Source of the DNA: Nevskia soli
Lineage (GTDB): Bacteria; Pseudomonadota; Gammaproteobacteria; Nevskiales; Nevskiaceae
Length of the DNA stretch: 36,349 bases
Assembly: GCA_026224805.1 (NCBI GenBank)
Contig: JAMFRN010000212.1
Coordinates: 1 to 36,349 of the forward strand
Direction: 5' to 3'
Made by a program: the position numbers and the translations under genes. How positions within the stretch are numbered: the stretch's first letter is position 1; each line of letters opens with the position of its first letter. The notes below the pieces were generated by a model, which made no database searches, had not been told where the DNA came from, and saw only the letters and a list, made by a program, of their open reading frames with translations. Positions 35,249 to 36,349 of the stretch are shown piece by piece.

Positions 35249-36133
35249 ATGGACCGCGTTAGATTGGTGGAGGTCGGCGCCAGAGACGGGCTTCAAAATG
35301 AAGCTGCCCGTGTCCCGGCGCCGGTCAAGATTGAGCTGATCGAGCGGCTCGCCAACGCCGGCCTGCCGGTGATCGAGGCGACCAGCTTCGTCAGCCCGAA
35401 ATGGGTGCCGCAGATGGCCGACGCCACCGAGGTGCTGGCCGGGCTGAAGCGCAAGCCCGGCGTGGCCTATCCGGTACTGGTACCGAACCTGCAGGGGCTG
35501 GAGCGCGCACATCGCGCCGGCGCCGACCATGTCGCGGTGTTCACCGCTGCCTCCGACGCCTTCAACCGCAAGAACATCAATTGCGACATCGCCGCCTCGC
35601 TGCAGCGCATCCGGCCGGTGATCGAGCAGGCGCTGGCGGCGGGCCTGCCGCTGCGCGGCTATGTCTCTTGCGTGCTGGGCTGCCCCTACCAGGGCGAGGT
35701 ATCGCTGACCGACGTGGTGCGCGTATCCGTGGCGCTGGCCGAGATGGGTTGCGAGGAGATTTCCCTGGGCGACACCATCGGCGTCGGCACGCCGTCCAAG
35801 GCGCGCGCCATGCTGCGCGCGGTGGCGGAGGCGGTGCCGATGCAGCGTATCGCCGTGCACTTCCACGATACGCGCGGCCAGGCCCTGGCCAACATCTACG
35901 CCTGCCTGGAAGAAGGCGTGCGCTCGGTTGATGCCAGCGTCGCCGGTCTCGGCGGCTGCCCTTATGCGCGCGGCGCCACCGGCAATGTCGCCACGGAAGA
36001 TCTGGTCTACATGCTGCAGGGCATGGGCATGGAAACCGGCGTCGATCTCGATGCCCTGGTCGAGACCGGACGTTGGATGTCGAGCAAGCTCGGCCGCGAA
36101 CCGGCCAGTAAACTAGGAAAAGTGAAGCGGTGA
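35249..36133 (+). CDS. mvaB: Hydroxymethylglutaryl-CoA lyase
   Basis: 294 aa. It splits HMG-CoA into acetoacetate and acetyl-CoA in leucine degradation. The TIM-barrel signatures are intact: V-G-A-R12-D13-G-L-Q-N at strand one, the metal-binding H204-F-H206-D-T and the catalytic-Cys motif G-L-G-G-C237-P-Y-A. The next gene encodes a CoA-transferase that could use the acetoacetate, which supports the role. Confidence 0.95.
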   Translation: MDRVRLVEVGARDGLQNEAARVPAPVKIELIERLANAGLPVIEATSFVSPKWVPQMADATEVLAGLKRKPGVAYPVLVPNLQGLERAHRAGADHVAVFTAASDAFNRKNINCDIAASLQRIRPVIEQALAAGLPLRGYVSCVLGCPYQGEVSLTDVVRVSVALAEMGCEEISLGDTIGVGTPSKARAMLRAVAEAVPMQRIAVHFHDTRGQALANIYACLEEGVRSVDASVAGLGGCPYARGATGNVATEDLVYMLQGMGMETGVDLDALVETGRWMSSKLGREPASKLGKVKR

Positions 36134-36175
36134 GGCGCAAGGAGTGGGGCGGGCAGACCAGCCTGCTTTCTCACA

Positions 36176-36190
36176 GCCCGCGCAGCGGGC
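36176..36190 (+). other. Small hairpin between mvaB and the CoA-transferase gene
   Basis: GCCCGC (36176-36181), loop GCA, GCGGGC (36185-36190). It has no T-run; it may protect the mRNA end rather than terminate. Confidence 0.25.
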
Positions 36191-36221
36191 GACCTCAGCC
36201 CTCACCACAACGGGAGGAAGC

Positions 36222-36349
36222 GTGAACAAACTTTACCCCAGCGCCGCTGCGGCCCTGGACGGCATCATCACGGACGGCATCACCCTGGCGGTGGGCGGCT
36301 TCGGCCTGTGCGGCATCCCGGAGGGGCTGATCGAAGCCTTGCGCGATAC
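36222..36349 (+). CDS. 3-oxoacid CoA-transferase subunit A (partial)
   Basis: First 42 residues only; the window ends inside the gene. GTG 36222 follows GGGAGGAAG. The sequence M-N-K-L-Y-P-S-A-A-A-A-L-D-G, then G-I-T-L-A-V-G-G-F-G-L-C-G-I-P-E, is the N-terminal signature of subunit A of succinyl-CoA/acyl-CoA:3-oxoacid CoA-transferases. It would move CoA to acetoacetate, following on from HMG-CoA lyase. Subunit B is expected downstream. Confidence 0.9.
   Translation, partial: MNKLYPSAAAALDGIITDGITLAVGGFGLCGIPEGLIEALRD

Overview
The window is GC-rich (roughly two thirds G+C in most genes) and its gene families point to a gammaproteobacterium: a full-length PurL with a fused amidotransferase domain, a DUF1820 protein, a YfhL-type ferredoxin, PrlC, and an AaeX/FUSC efflux operon. 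A Nevskiales- or Xanthomonadales-like host is a guess; no rRNA or other phylogenetic marker is present. No tRNA, rRNA or CRISPR array was seen.

Layout. (1) 1-11.1 kb is ordinary chromosome: phoU, a TMEM175-like channel, DUF1820, an MBL-fold hydrolase, purL, a YfhL-type ferredoxin, gamma-glutamyltransferase, then on the minus strand an HD phosphohydrolase and xthA. (2) 11.1-18.45 kb is an accessory region, less GC-rich in places and full of relics. It starts with a ribbon-helix-helix gene with four tandem 11-bp operator-like repeats and a small membrane protein broken at a G6 tract. Next comes a TetR / metal-dependent-hydrolase / four-helix membrane protein operon. Then there is a well-defined 2,963-bp transposable element at 14834-17796. 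The element has matching two-repeat ends and an 8-bp target duplication. It carries the first part of a transposase gene, a fatty-acid desaturase and a divergent AraC-family regulator. It sits inside an alpha/beta-hydrolase gene, and removing it restores the hydrolase reading frame exactly. Two related ~133-bp MITE-like relics, at 11916-12048 and 17953-18086, lie near the edges of the region. (3) 18.45-28.8 kb holds a solitary FecR-domain protein; a five-gene minus-strand operon (outer-membrane factor, MarR, FUSC, DUF1656, membrane-fusion protein) that together makes a tripartite aromatic-acid-type efflux pump; a divergent FAD-dependent oxidoreductase; a TetR/GST divergent pair; and a glutathione peroxidase. 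(4) 28.77-30.0 kb is a small AT-richer insert with a nucleoside 2-deoxyribosyltransferase-like gene lacking a proper start and a GIY-YIG-like protein in convergent, overlapping orientation. (5) 30.06-36.35 kb returns to chromosome: prlC, a GIDE/EF-hand membrane protein with lemA, an esterase-like lipoprotein, gamma-carbonic anhydrase, HMG-CoA lyase and the start of an acyl-CoA:3-oxoacid CoA-transferase.

How the genes work together. HMG-CoA lyase followed by a CoA-transferase suggests leucine or acetoacetate metabolism. The efflux operon, GST and glutathione peroxidase form a detoxification neighbourhood. The most notable structure is the transposon carrying a regulated desaturase, because its ends, target duplication and empty site can all be read directly. 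The NDT/GIY-YIG insert and the RHH/membrane-protein pair are weaker candidates for undescribed accessory systems.
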